Assembly (NCBI RefSeq): GCF_000002425.4
Contig: NC_037260.1
Location: 8,975,089 to 9,039,088 of the forward strand
Source: Physcomitrium patens
Taxonomy: Eukaryota; Streptophyta; Bryopsida; Funariales; Funariaceae
Length of the DNA stretch: 64,000 bases
Reading direction: 5' to 3'
Below are positions 36,781 to 48,404 of the stretch, in pieces. The translations under genes were made by a program, and so were the position numbers. Under the pieces are notes generated by a model. That model was not told the DNA's origin. It did not search any database and saw only the letters and a program-made list of their open reading frames with translations. The stretch's first letter is position 1, and each line of letters begins with the position of its first letter.

Positions 36781-36859
36781 CACTCGTGGCATGTCACGTA
36801 TGCCCTAATTCCGAAACCCTCTCAGGGGGTCTCTAAAGACCTCTGCCATTCCCCGAAAT

Positions 36860-36934
36860 CTGCCTCTTTCACTTCCTTCGGTGCTGGAATTGGGCCCTCC
36901 CCGTACAAGTCCCGGCTACTCCGATCACGCGACC
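36860..36934 (+). promoter_or_regulatory. RPL18a core promoter and leader with Site II-like motif
   Basis: A tgggcc motif (about 36,890-36,895) lies some 40 bp before the start codon in a pyrimidine-rich leader. TGGGCY Site II elements are common upstream of plant ribosomal protein genes. The transcription start is not visible, so the motif could fall in the leader. Confidence 0.4.
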
Positions 36935-38516
36935 ATGAGCTTCCGGGTTCGTCATGGCCCCTCTCCTCTTCTCTCCCTCCCTTTTTCGTCTCGCTCTTAT
37001 AAATGTTATGGTTTTGGTTTGTGGGTTATGTTGGGTCGCAGATTTTTAGGGCGTAAGGTACCCAGATGCGAATGCACGTGTTTGTGATTGATGTTTTGAA
37101 CCTGCAATAGAGGTTGAGTCTTCGCTTCATAACTTGTAATGGATCTCGCTGAAGGATGTTGTGCTGTAATGAAAATCTTGCGGTAGAGTTTTTTGAGTTC
37201 TAGGGTTTCGTGATTTTGTGTGTCCGATTGGAGCAGGTCAGAATTTGTGATTTTAGGGTCCGGTAGTGGTGTTTCATGTGTTAAGAGTTGGGAGTTGGCA
37301 TCCTTGTTAGGGTTTACGAAATTCTTCTTGGTGGACCATTGGCGTGAATGACTGGGTTGGATACTTCTAGTTGTAGGGGTATTATGTCGTGCACTTGAAG
37401 TGGGATGCGTGTTATCTCTACGGCTGTTATTGTGGTTTTGATGGCTACGATTATGCTTGTCGTGACAGTTTCACCAGTACCAGGTGGTGGGTCGGGCCCT
37501 CCCAACTGCTACCAATGAGACCCCCAAGGCATACCGCATGAAGTTGTGGGCGACGAATGAAGTGCGCGCCAAGTCGAAGTTCTGGTACGTTTTCACAAGT
37601 CTCATAAGAAAGTCAGAAGGTGATTAGATGATCGGTGCTATTTCTTTTCGTTGAGACTTACCTCACTCATAAATTGTATTCAAGTTATGTCGTGTAGAAG
37701 ATTTTTCTTGTTATTTCAGGCATGATTTTAACTTCGACGAGTTTTCATAGTTCTAACTTTAGTACCCTCTATTTGTGAATTTTCTTTTGAAGGTACTTCT
37801 TGAGGAAATTGCAAAAGGTCAAGAAGGCTCACGGGCAACTTCTAGCAATCAATGAGGTTTGGACCACCGATTCTCACTTTTCCTGGACATCTGTGAATTT
37901 CTCCGTCAGACTTATTCACAGTTTTCAGATCCAACTGGAGATGGATTTGTGGTTTGTAGTTGATTAGCTTGTTGTTTTCAGTGCACAGTCATGAGTGCTA
38001 TTCCATGATCAGACGTCTCTAGCCCAGACTAGTTTACGATTGATAAGAGTTGGTATCATGTGTGCGGAACTAAGAGTGGGCGTTAAGGATATGTGGGAAT
38101 CCAGAGATTTTGGAGTCGGTTCACTTGATGGTTTATCCAATTTCATTGTTGACAATGCTTGTTGCGCATGCCAGATCTTCGAGAAGTATCCAACTACCAT
38201 CAAGAACTACGGTATATGGGTGCGGTACCAGAGCCGAACCGGCTACCACAACATGTACAAGGAATACCGTGATCTCACACTCAACGGAGCTGTTGAGCAG
38301 ATGTACGATGAGATGGCTTCACGTCATCGGGTGCGCTTCCCTTGCATCCAGATCATCAAGACTGCTACCATTCCCGTTTCGCTGTGCAAGCGAGTGAACA
38401 CTAAGCAGTTCCACAACTCGAAGATCAAGTTTCCTTTGACCACCCGCAAGATCCGACCACCAACCAGGAGTCTGAAGACCACATACAAGGCGTCCAGGCC
38501 CAACACTTTTGTCTGA
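36935..38516 (+). CDS. RPL18A: 60S ribosomal protein L18a (eL20), four exons
   Basis: Exons are 36,935-36,946, 37,469-37,584, 37,793-37,856 and 38,175-38,516, encoding 177 residues, close to the 178 usual in plants. The first exon is only 12 nt (MSFR). Exon 2 begins [13 protein letters not shown], exon 3 encodes [21 protein letters not shown], and exon 4 encodes [15 protein letters not shown], then [15 protein letters not shown], and ends [11 protein letters not shown]. All introns are GT-AG, and the joins restore the conserved protein without gaps. eL20 is a structural protein of the large cytosolic ribosomal subunit. The start is supported by the known MV/[14 protein letters not shown] N-terminus of the family. 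Nothing in the sequence suggests a pseudogene. Confidence 0.95.
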
Positions 38517-40401
38517 ACATTTGTTGAATTTTTGGGGATATATCTGCATTCAGCCCCTTCTGGAATTCAAATCAGTAAAGCTGAGGAGGGTTTTCTCGAC
38601 TTTTAAGTGTTCCTCTTTCTTCATGCGTCTCCATCATGTACACCAATTGTCGTTGTCTGTTGTTTGAAATCAATCTTTTGTACCTGAATAATCTTATATC
38701 ACATGATGGTTGAAGGTAAGGACATTGTTTATGCTATTCCTGCCTTTGGCAACAATGGCGAATGAGAATCGATTAGGAGTCGTCGCACTAACTCTTCACC
38801 CAGAATTTGAGGTAACCGTAAACTTCCTGGATGTGGATGCGAGACAGTGGTTCTTCGCCAACTGGACAGTTCATGAGTTTCAGCGCTTCCTAAATCAATG
38901 ATTACGGTGGAGCGTTTGAGGATCATGGTCGCGGGATGTCTGTAGGCGAGGTCCTGTACTTCCATTCGGAATCGGTGGTATGTCTTATTGCCTCGTTTGG
39001 CATAGAGTTTTTACGGGAATCTAGCCCTGGGTTTGACTTCGATTTTTCAACGAGTGGCACTCACACGACTGCTGAGAATTGTGCACCTGCCTCTGTTTTG
39101 TGTGGACTTGATCCTTAGTGATTTCCTGCTTCACTTCTTCGTCAAGTACATACTGTAATCATCACTGTCCATTAGCTTTGACGCTCTTAACTATGAACAT
39201 CTAACGTTTCGCCCATTCGTACATTACCATGCTTCCACAAAAGCATTCAGTCCTTGATATGGACACGGACTTTTTTATTCCTGGACTTCAGGTGCAGAGC
39301 TAAGACTGATAACTAATTAGCGCACTCAACCTTAATGAACTGGTGTCATCCAGCACATATGTCTTCGAATACAGTCTACGTAACAAAATTCCTTCTCTCA
39401 AATCCTTGGCAACTTCAAATTATCAACGTCTCCGTTTCTCCATCTTCACATGATGTCCACTGGAGAAGCGACATCTTCTCTGCCATAAACCCATCAAACC
39501 ACGTCTCATGTCCCTGATTATAACTATCCTACTGAGGACGGTCTTTGTTGTGCATGGACTTGTTAGGCTTGCCAAATCTACGTCGTGAATTCTGAGGTGA
39601 AACAATTGCCTGGCAGATCTGTAAACGAAGTCAGCAGTGCGAATATATCGACTTTTTATTCGACTCGTCGAAAATGTATGTCCTGACCATGCAAATCTAA
39701 ACTTTCTATCTCGCTTGAAAACAGTCCCGATAGCACTTCGAGGTGACATGTTCCAACTGATAAAACGAACATTCTAAAGCTAGTGCTGATGGGCTTTTAA
39801 GTTGCTGACAATATCCACCCGACTTCGGGAGAATATTTTGACAGGCTAAAAGGTCCTGTCAAGGCAACAGAGGGATGACTTACAGGAGGACACCTATACT
39901 CGCTGCCAAAAGACGGCAGAGAGCATGCTAGACGAACACGTTATCTAAGTCTACATGGTATGATGCAAGATGGATTTGACAGATAAGTGCAGATCGACTT
40001 GATGGCAGCGAGGACACTTTTCGAAGAAGTTTACCGAGGCTGTTGTATGACCCATCTGACATCGGTCACCTCTTGGGAGAATCAGATCCAAGCCTTGAAT
40101 TACTAGAGCAGTGCTGATTTATAGCAAAGTATGAAATCTCATGGACTCCGTTGGGCAACTGTGCACCCTGAATCCCCAGGGCTTCATGACATCGATGAAC
40201 CCGCTTGGTAAAAGAAAACTGAAGAGACTGCTACTTTCATGACATCGATGAACCCGCTTGGTAAAAGAAAACTGAAGAGACTGCTACTGCTTGGAGATTT
40301 CTCATCTTCACTAAAGATGAGGATTGGAATTTTGAGGACCCCAAATGAATCTGAGGCGAGGTTACTTTTGAGTATCATGACTAAGCTAAGTTGAAGGTTA
40401 A
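38517..40401. other. Host-like flank between RPL18a and the Copia element
   Basis: GC-richer sequence containing the RPL18a 3'UTR and further unassigned DNA. Open frames at 38,710-38,901 (plus) and 39,423-39,749 (minus) show no recognised domain. A perfect tandem duplication lies near the right end. Confidence 0.45.
40183..40288. repeat. Perfect 53-bp tandem duplication
   Basis: Two identical 53-bp copies (40,183-40,235 and 40,236-40,288), each starting ttcatgacatcgatgaaccc and ending gactgctact. The lack of differences implies a recent event. Confidence 0.9.
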
Positions 40402-40809
40402 TATTGAAGAACAAGCACTTTGAAGACACAATACTTAGCATCAGCAAGGTTGCACATAAAGAGAGTATGGAATAAGATGTCTCTCACTTCTAATATCCAT
40501 TACTTATAGGTAGTTGCTGCCCTAAAAGACAACTTCCACTCTTTGACTTTTACACACGTGGCTCTAGAATCCTTTTGGCATTTCACGAGCCTCGAGGGTA
40601 TCCTATGATAGATACTAATGACTCATACTTAGTTTTTGGATATTTCTTTGTTAATACTTTATCCTTTTGACTTTGACTCTTTATCTATGACTTCATCTTA
40701 TATCCATTGGATGTCCTTACCATATACCAAGAGTCAAATCTTTGACTACTAGTAACTTATCTAAGTTAATATCCTCTTTAAGGTAATTTATTCTACTTTT
40801 ATTTTAATA
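40402..40809 (-). repeat. 3' LTR of the Copia element
   Basis: Begins tattgaagaacaag and ends ctacttttattttaata on the plus strand; pairs with 51,602-52,012. Confidence 0.88.
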
Positions 40810-40827
40810 CTCAAACTTTGCTATTGG

Positions 40828-42750
40828 TCAAATGGCTTTTAATCCTAATGCCTTTGTCAACATGTGGTATTTAACTTTTACTAATGCCTTTGTCAACAAA
40901 TTAGCAAGTATTTCCTCCGTTGCATAATACTTCATATCAATCACTCCCATTTCAATCTTCTTTCTTATAAAGTGATGTTGAATGTCAATGTGCTTAGTCC
41001 TTGAATGATGCTTTGAATTCTTTACAAATACAAGACATCCTTGATTGTCACACTCCATTGGAGTTGCTTCCATTTGCACATCTCTAATGTCCTCCAAAAG
41101 TTGTCTCAACCATATTGCCTCCATTGTACCATGGCTTGCTATCATGTACTCCGCTTCCATTGTTGACCTTGCAATTGTTGGTTGTTTCTTGCAATTCCAT
41201 GAAATTGCTCCTACTCCAACAAAGAATACATAGCGCATTGTTGACCTTCTATCATTTGTATCTCCAGCCCAATCCGCATCACAATAACTATGCAAACTAA
41301 TGTTATCACCTCCAAAACATAATTTGAAGTTCAAAGTACCTTTTAAGTACCTCATGATCCTTTTGATGGTTGCCCAATGGATTGGTCCCACCTTTGACAT
41401 GTGTTGGCTCACAACATTCATCACATATGCAAGATCTATCCTTGTGCCAACCATTGCATACATAAGTGAGCCTATTGTTGCCTTGTATGGAACACCTTGT
41501 ATTTGACCTTCAACTTCAATAAACTCTTCATCCGTGAGCTTCATCAACTTCAAGTTTACCTCCAATGATGTTCTAATAGATTTACACTCCTCCATGTTGA
41601 ATCATTTTAACACTTCTTCAATGTACTTGCTTTGGCTCATTGTAATGGTCTTCTTAGTACGATCTCTTACAAACTCCACTCCTAAATAATAATGAAGCTC
41701 TCCCAAATCACTCATTTCATACTCCTTTTCTAACTTTGCTTTCAACTAATCCATGATCTTCAATGTATTGGTTAAGTTGATCAAATCATCAACATAGAGG
41801 ATGACAATCAATATGAACCTATTTGATTGCATCACATATAAGAAATGATCAACTTTACTTCTTATAAATCCTTCACTTACAAAGAATGTATCAATGCGTT
41901 GGTACCATGCTCTTAGTGATTGATTTAGCCCATACAAGGATTTTTTCAACTTAAAAATAAAGTGTTGTTTGCCTTCTTCAACAAATCCTTGAAGTTGCTC
42001 TATGTAGATGTCTTCTTCTAAACTTCCATTCAAGAAAGCCGTCTTTACATCCATTTGATGCATCTCCAAGTCCAATGCTGCCCTAATTGCTACAATGGTT
42101 CTAATGGTGGTGAATTTGGCCACAGGAGCAAATGTTTCATTGAAATCTATACCAACAACTTGTGAATAGCCTTTAACAACCAATCTAGACTTGTATCTCA
42201 CAATATTACCCATTGCATCCCTTTTGGTTTTAAACACCCACTTACAACTAATTGAAGATCGATTTGGTGGAAGTTGAGTCAATTCCCATGTTCCATTGTT
42301 CATGAGTGATTTGTACTCTTCTTCCATAGCATTCTCCTACTTCAATACATCCGTGGACTTCATTGCATCACATAAACTCAATGAATTAGCAAGAAGTGTA
42401 ACATTAGCATGTTCTTCACTTACTTGAGGAAAGATGTGGTTTTTCTACCATTCACTACATGGTTTTCTTTCTCTCAAAGGATATCTCCTTTCATTTAAAG
42501 AAAACCCTTTTTCTTGCATTCCATCCTTCTTCTTCTTCAATGCTTGTCTTTTTTCACTCAAAAGTTGATATTCTTCATCATCATCATCATCACCTTCAAT
42601 ATCTTCATTGTCTTCATTGTTGGTTCTAGCAATTGAAGGCACACTATGATTTATCTTCTTTGGCACTTGATCTTGACTTCTATTTCTTCCATCCTCATTG
42701 TCATCATCATCTTCTTCTTCTTCTTCTTTCTTTGTTGAACTTGAAGATGT
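40828..42750 (-). pseudogene. Copia pol, distal part: linker, reverse transcriptase and RNase H (fossil)
   Basis: Reverse transcriptase is recognised by NGTWELTQLPP, CKWVFKTKRD, MDVKTAFLNGSLEEDIYI and the ILYVDDL box. RNase H follows with DADWAGDTNDRRST, ARSTMEAEYMIASHG and the terminal ILANLLTKAL. The linker just upstream (next to the Gypsy) is unusually acidic, with runs of Glu and Asp, followed by YPLRERKP. Broken by a few changes. Confidence 0.9.
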
Positions 42751-42755
42751 GTCCA
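42751..42755. other. Target-site duplication of the Gypsy, left copy (gtcca)
   Basis: gtcca directly precedes the LTR at 42,756 and recurs directly after the other LTR at 48,861-48,865. A 5-bp duplication is standard for Gypsy integration. Confidence 0.9.
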
Positions 42756-43122
42756 TGTCACGGACACAAAATACAGACTTGAAATCTAACAAGAAGTTCA
42801 AGAAGAAGTGGCAGAACTAGGTTAAACAGATGAGTACAAGAACAACACCAGAAAGGTGAGCTAGAACTCCAAGAGATGTGTTGTCGAGACTGAAAAACCC
42901 TTCAGCCTCGACTCCTATATATACTATTGAATAGGAAGCTTCTCGAGCTACTTCCGCTAACTAGGACGCTTCTCCAACAACTTCTACTGATTAGGAAACT
43001 TCTCGAGCAACTTCCTAGAATCTATCAGAATATTCTAGAACCTTCTAAAGGAATCTTTAGAGAATCTTTAGAGAATATTCTAGAAGAATATTCGAAGAAT
43101 CTTCCAATGTATGTCCATGACA
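42756..43122 (-). repeat. 3' LTR of the young Gypsy, with heat-shock elements
   Basis: 367 bp, tgtcacgg...ccatgaca on the plus strand. A TATA-like tatatata lies near 42,918. Perfect GAAnnTTCnnGAAnnTTC arrays occur at 43,028-43,045 and again within 43,073-43,104. Shorter than the 5' LTR because it lacks an extra copy of the heat-shock-element module. Confidence 0.92.
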
Positions 43123-43140
43123 TCACCTCCTCTTCTAACT
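43123..43140 (-). promoter_or_regulatory. Polypurine tract of the young Gypsy
   Basis: On the minus strand AGAAGAGGAGGTGA stands directly before the 3' LTR, the expected place for the plus-strand DNA primer. Confidence 0.75.
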
Positions 43141-43202
43141 TCGAGGTCTCCGAGAAGCAATGTTGTTATCAGTCAATACCAACGCAAGAAAATGAAAATC
43201 TG

Positions 43203-43520
43203 TCACATCACATCCGCTATGAATTCCAATTGTTGTTCGCGAGGCAAATGATTCATCGGCCCTTGGAGCCAACGGTAGTGACCAACACCTTCAACCTCTG
43301 ACCAAGCGTGGACTTCTGTATCTTCATTGTGAAACTGTCCTCCAAACACACCTTCTGGCTGACCGTCGTAGGCAGGCTCGACCTCAAATACAATTACTAG
43401 CGATCTGTTGCTCGGTATCCTCCGACGTCGTCGTGGTGCAGGCGGTTCTTCATCTCGCGGTCGTCTTCGTGAGCTAGTCGCTTGAGATGACATAACAAGT
43501 GTAGTATCTTGACTATCCAT
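43203..43520 (-). CDS. Extra small ORF of the young Gypsy, unknown function
   Basis: 105 codons starting at ATG 43,520, lying 126 bp after the pol stop and before the polypurine tract, in the same orientation. The N-terminal part is Ser/Arg-rich with SRRRPRDEEPPAPRRRRR, which could be a nuclear or nucleic-acid-binding signal. The C-terminal part (SLVIVFEVEPAYDGQPEG..., GHYRWLQGPMNHLPREQQ) is compact, without a signal peptide or membrane segment, so it does not look like an envelope protein. Related protein sequence survives at the same place in the old Gypsy at 27.0-27.5 kb, which argues that it was maintained as a gene. I do not recognise the family. Confidence 0.7.
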   Translation of the reverse strand: MDSQDTTLVMSSQATSSRRRPRDEEPPAPRRRRRIPSNRSLVIVFEVEPAYDGQPEGVFGGQFHNEDTEVHAWSEVEGVGHYRWLQGPMNHLPREQQLEFIADVM

Positions 43521-43646
43521 GTCCAAAGGCTAAAATGATGAGAGCAAACTATAGTTGCTAACAAAGTTCTACACTATCGAACTATGGGTTTTGGAGGTGC
43601 CCTCCCCCCTTTTTATGCTACTTGATGAGCAAGCTTCAGCAAGAAG

Positions 43647-46600
43647 CTATCGTTGAATCGGCTTAGGTTTATGAGGATATCGTTGATGAAATTCTTGTAC
43701 CTTTTTTGGTGCATTGGCAAGATTTTCGGCACGCTCCCACGTTCGTTCATTGATGTCGTATCCACTCCAATGCACTAAATACTCCAATTTTCTCCTATTA
43801 CGCCGTGAATCTAGTACCTTTTCCACCTCGTATTCCTCATGGTTTTCAATTTTGATACTTGGTGGCGGACTTTGTACTCTTTGGGGAAAAGCTGACTCTC
43901 GATAAGGTTCCAACAAAGACACGTGAAAGACTGGATGTACCTTCATAGTAGCTGGTAACTCCAGACGATATGCCACCAGATTGATCTGCTTCCCGATAAC
44001 AAATGGCCCTAATCTCCGATAGTCCAATTTGTCACATGGTCGCTTGGTCTTGATATTCCGTCGAAGAAGCCATACTTTACTTCCAACTTTAAAAGTAGGC
44101 GCCTCATTTCGATATTTATCTGCAGATGCCTTGTAACTCTCTTGGGCAGATTGCAATTGAAGCTTCAACGTCGCTTGAAGCTCCGATAGTTGCTTCACAA
44201 ATCCTTCAGCTGCTGGGTTGTTATTTGCTGAAGAACTCAATAAATCGAGCTTGGGGTGGTATCCGTAGTTGGAGAAGAATGGTGTTTGTTGAGTTGACGC
44301 ATGAAGAGTGTTGTTGTATGCGAACTCAGCAAGCGGTAGATATGCAGTCCAATCATCTTGTTGATAGTTGATGCTGCATCGTAAATATTGCTCCAAAACT
44401 TGATTCACCCGCTCCGTTTGACCGTCAGTTTGAGGATGAAAAGCCGAAGAGAGCTTAATATCCACCTTCAATATCTCAAAGAGGGACCTCCAAAACTTGG
44501 ATACAAACTGAGTACCTCGATCCGACACGATATCATCTGGTAGGCCATGATAACGATATATGTTATTAAGAAAGAGTCTTGCGGTGTCTTCACTTGACGA
44601 TGTTTTCTTGCAAGGCACGACATGCGCCATCTTTGTAAATCGATCCACCACAACAAAGATGCTGTCAAATGAATTCGATGGCGGTAGGTCCGTAATGAAG
44701 TCCATAGAAACTGAAGACCATGGTCGGTGCGGAATAGGCAATGGCTGGAGAAGTCCATACGGACGATGTCGAGGGATCTTGGATCTTGAACAAACATCAC
44801 AAGAAAGGACAAATTCCTTCACATCCTTCCACATTTGGGGCCACCAAAAATCTCGTGAAATGAGCTCCAAAGTCTTGTTGAATCCAAAATGTCCCGCAAC
44901 TGGAAAGTCGTGGCGAGATTGAAGTACTCGGAGTCGAGATGGTCCTTTCGGGATATACAACCGCTCCTCAAAATATAGAAGATCTCCCTCCACCTTAAAC
45001 TTGTCATTATCGACACGTTGTTTGATGTCAAGAGCTATAGAATCCTCAATGGTCGCAGTACGTACCTCACTGAGGAAGCCGTCATCGATAGTTGCAACAG
45101 TAGCAAAAATCCTGAATTTTTCTAGTTTCAACAATGTTGTACATTGTTGATCAAATGCTACTTGTCCAGCCTTTGGCGCAAGATACGATCTCCTCGATAA
45201 TGCGTCAGATAATCCTTGCTGTTTTCCAGGGCGGTAGGTGATAATAAAGTCAAATCGTGATAGAGACATATTCCATCGAGCTTGACGACGATTCAAAATT
45301 CGAGCTGTCATGAAGTACTCCAAATTCTTGTGGTCCGTATAAACAGTCACTGGATGTGCAGCTCCTTCGAGGAAGTGACGCCACTCTTGGAAGGCATCCA
45401 CTATAGCAAGCAGCTCTTTGTCGTGGATCTCGTAGTTGATCTCAGTAGCAGAGAACTTCCGTGAATAGAATGCAACTAGGTGAAGCTTCTTGTCTATGCC
45501 CATCTGTGAAAGCACAGCTCCCAAAGCAAAATCTGAACAATCGGTCTCTAAATAGAAAGCCTTTGCAAAGTCAGGGTGTACCAAGATTGGAGCCGTAGTG
45601 AATGCCGTCTTGAGATCTTGAAATGCTTTTGCTGCTTGTGATCTCCATTCGAGCTTGTCTTTGCTTGTTAGACGCGTGAGTGGTGCAGCAACTTGAGAAT
45701 AATTCTTGATGAAGATCCGATAGAAGTTAGCAAATCCAAGAAAACACTGAACATCTCTAACCGTCTTCGGAACTTCCCAAGATATAATTGCTTCTACCTT
45801 TTTTGGATCCATCTTCAAGCCCTCTGTAGTCGCAATGAAGCCTAAAAATTCCATCTCATTCTGGTGAAATTGACACTTCTCCAACTTGGTATAGAGTCCT
45901 CGTTCGCGTAGTTTTTCAAGAACCAAACAAACGTGCTTCTCATGTTCTTCTTCATTCTTGGAAAATATCAAAATATCATCCAGATAGATGACAACAAAGT
46001 CATCGAGGTACTCCCGAAAGATGTCGTTCATCATATGCTGAAAGACCGCTGGAGCATTGGTAAGACCAAAAGGCATGACATTGTACTCAAAATGGCCATA
46101 CCTTGTACGAAAGGCTGTCTTCCATTCATCTCCTTCTTTGATTCGCACAAGGTTGTAGGCTCCTCTTAAATCAATCTTTGTAAAAATCCTTGCACGTCCA
46201 AGTTGATCTAAGAGGCCGGAGATCAAAGGTAAGGGATAGCGATTTTTCTTGGTCACCTTGTTGAGTCCTCGGTAGTCCACGCACATCCGCAGTGAGCCAT
46301 CCTTTTTCTTCACGAATAGGATTGGTGCTCCAGCTGGCGACTTTGAATGTTGAATAAAATTCTTAGCTAGATTCTCATCGATGTACTTCCGCAATTCTGC
46401 CAACTCCGTCTGCGATAGGTTGTATATTGGACCAAAAGGTGGTTGCGCTCCTTCCTCTAAGTCTATGGCACAATCATATGGTCGATGTTCCGGCAGTATA
46501 TCGGCGTTCTTCTTCTGAAACACGTCTTCAAAATCCCTATATTGCTCTGGTATATTCGATGTTGAGATATTCTTGCCGCTAGTTGGAGCTGCATAAATGA

Positions 46601-47117
46601 CAAATGGTGCGCCTTCCTTGGACGATCTTAGGAACGCTCTCGCTCCAATAAACATGGATTTCTTCATGTAGGTTCTACCAACAGGTTTATTATTATTTTT
46701 TTCAGGAAATGTTATCCTTCATAGCCTCCAATCAATGGACGGATTATGATCTTCTAACCAAGAAAGACCAAGGATAACAGGGCTTGATGGGATTCTAATA
46801 ATATTAAAAATAACGTGACTACTATGGTCCTTAAACACCACTTCTATAGGTTTTGATTCGTGGGTAACGTTGCCTGACAATAAGGGTCGTCCATCTATCA
46901 CCTCTACGTGAACAGGTTTGGACTTCTGTACTAAACGGATCTTGTGGCGTTTAGCAAACTCTTCATCTAAAAAACAAGTAGGTGCCCCCGAATCCAATAA
47001 AGCTAAAGTTTTTTGTTTTTGAGGGCCTAAAAACAAAGGAATTGTAAAACAACGGGCAGGTTGGACAGAGAAGGAGGAACCTGATTGTTGTCGTGATATT
47101 AGATTGTCCAGCCGCAC
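43647..47117 (-). CDS. pol of the young Gypsy: protease, RT, RNase H, integrase, chromodomain
   Basis: Domains in order: aspartic protease (LLDSGAPTCFLDEEFAKRH), reverse transcriptase (VDYRGLNKVTKKNRYPLPL, VVIYLDDILIFS with the YxDD box) and RNase H ([37 protein letters not shown]). Then comes integrase with an HHCC zinc finger (CDVCSRSKIPRH) and a DDE core (MDFITDLPPS, VSDRGTQFVSKFW, HPQTDGQTERVNQ). The C-terminal chromodomain (LEYLVHWSGYDINERTWER) is of the kind that in chromoviruses can steer integration to marked chromatin. This copy has about one break, so activity in cis is doubtful. Confidence 0.95.
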
Positions 47118-47122
47118 GGTTC

Positions 47123-48124
47123 CTACTGTGGCTGGGCGTCGTCGTTTTCCGGAATCATCGCACTTCTAGTCTTGACAGGGTGCCAATTTTGCTTCTTTGG
47201 GCAATTTCCAACCTTGTGACCTTCTTCTCCACAGTACAAACATAACCCTTCCTCCATACGCCGTTTCTTCTCTGTTGGAGTAAGAGATCGGACACGCGCC
47301 GTGTCGATTTGCATGTCTGTTGCCTCCGAATGTGAGTTTAAGCTATTTGCAGACATAGTCACATCGTAACGAGTCATTTGGTGTCTTGGACGTTGGTCTT
47401 GGCGACGCTGGAATAGGCGGTTGTCACACTTTACAGCTTGGCTAATAGCTTTGTTGAGCGTTTGAGGATCAGGAAGAGATAACAGCAAGTCCTTCACATC
47501 ATCCTTTAAGCCCCAATAAAACTGACTCACCAACGCCTCTTCACCCCAATTAATGTCACTTGCCAATTGTCTGAAATCCGAGGCATAGACTGATGCAGAG
47601 CGTTTTCCTTGTCGTAGCGATCGGATCTTTGTTGTAGCCCATCGAACTTTATCATGCTCGCCAAATGCTTCTGCAAACGCCTCCAAGAACGTTTCAAAGT
47701 TGCTCAGGATTGGCGATCGCTTCTCGAACAAGGAAGTAAACCAAGACAGAGCTTGTGCTGTAAGCAAGGTTCCAACAAGCCCAACACGCGCTTCCTCCGT
47801 CGGATAACGTTCGGGCTGTAAAATTGTTATCAATCTGATTTGGTTGACAAAACCTCGAAACTTGGAACGAGTTCCATCAAACTTATCCAGAAGACTAACT
47901 CGAGGCTCCTTTCGTTGTAGGACTACTCGATCTTGTTGAAATGGAGGTAGAACTGCTTCTTCTGGCGCAGAAGTTTGAGGCTGATATGCTTTAGATGGCG
48001 CTATCCCAGATGCTCCATTGTTATGGAGTCCTACCATAACTCCTTCGATCTCTGTTGTCCTATGTGACAACGAGGCAAGAGCATTTATGATGGCGTCTAG
48101 TTTGGATTCCAAACTTTCAGCCAT
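47123..48124 (-). CDS. gag of the young Gypsy
   Basis: 333 residues. The N-terminus (MAESLESKLDAIINALASL) is a likely coiled coil. The core LLDKFDGTRSKFRGFVNQIR and SWFTSLFEKRSPILSNFETF match the Ty3-type retrotransposon gag domain (capsid-like, as in Sushi/PEG10 relatives). A CCHC zinc knuckle lies near the end (CLYCGEEGHKVGNCPKK). The frame is open throughout. Gag forms the particle that packages the element RNA. Confidence 0.93.
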   Translation of the reverse strand: MAESLESKLDAIINALASLSHRTTEIEGVMVGLHNNGASGIAPSKAYQPQTSAPEEAVLPPFQQDRVVLQRKEPRVSLLDKFDGTRSKFRGFVNQIRLITILQPERYPTEEARVGLVGTLLTAQALSWFTSLFEKRSPILSNFETFLEAFAEAFGEHDKVRWATTKIRSLRQGKRSASVYASDFRQLASDINWGEEALVSQFYWGLKDDVKDLLLSLPDPQTLNKAISQAVKCDNRLFQRRQDQRPRHQMTRYDVTMSANSLNSHSEATDMQIDTARVRSLTPTEKKRRMEEGLCLYCGEEGHKVGNCPKKQNWHPVKTRSAMIPENDDAQPQ

Positions 48125-48392
48125 TTTAACGTCTTAACCTTCGGCTAACCTTCAGAAAGAAGAAAAAAGAGTTTTGACAAGAGGACAATATTGGTTCAGA
48201 GGAGAGTACTCCGCAACCTCTAAAATGCCTTAAAACTCTAAGATGAGGGGTAATCTACTCTCTCTAAGAAGAATAAGGCTCCAATATTGAGAAAGAAGAG
48301 ATATCAGTTTAGAGGAGGGTAATCCGCAACCTCTAAAACACTAGCACACCTTCAAGAAGAGGGGTAATCCACTCTCTAACAAGAAGGAACTA

Positions 48393-48404
48393 GCTCTGAT
48401 ACCA
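48393..48404 (-). promoter_or_regulatory. Primer binding site of the young Gypsy (initiator tRNA-Met)
   Basis: On the minus strand TGGTATCAGAGC, exact to the 3' end of plant initiator tRNA-Met. It starts 23 nt inside the 5' LTR end, further than the 0-5 nt usual for plant LTR elements. Confidence 0.85.

Noticed and set aside
44126-45464. Several plus-strand frames inside the young Gypsy
   Set aside because: They lie opposite the long pol frame, which carries all expected domains on the minus strand.
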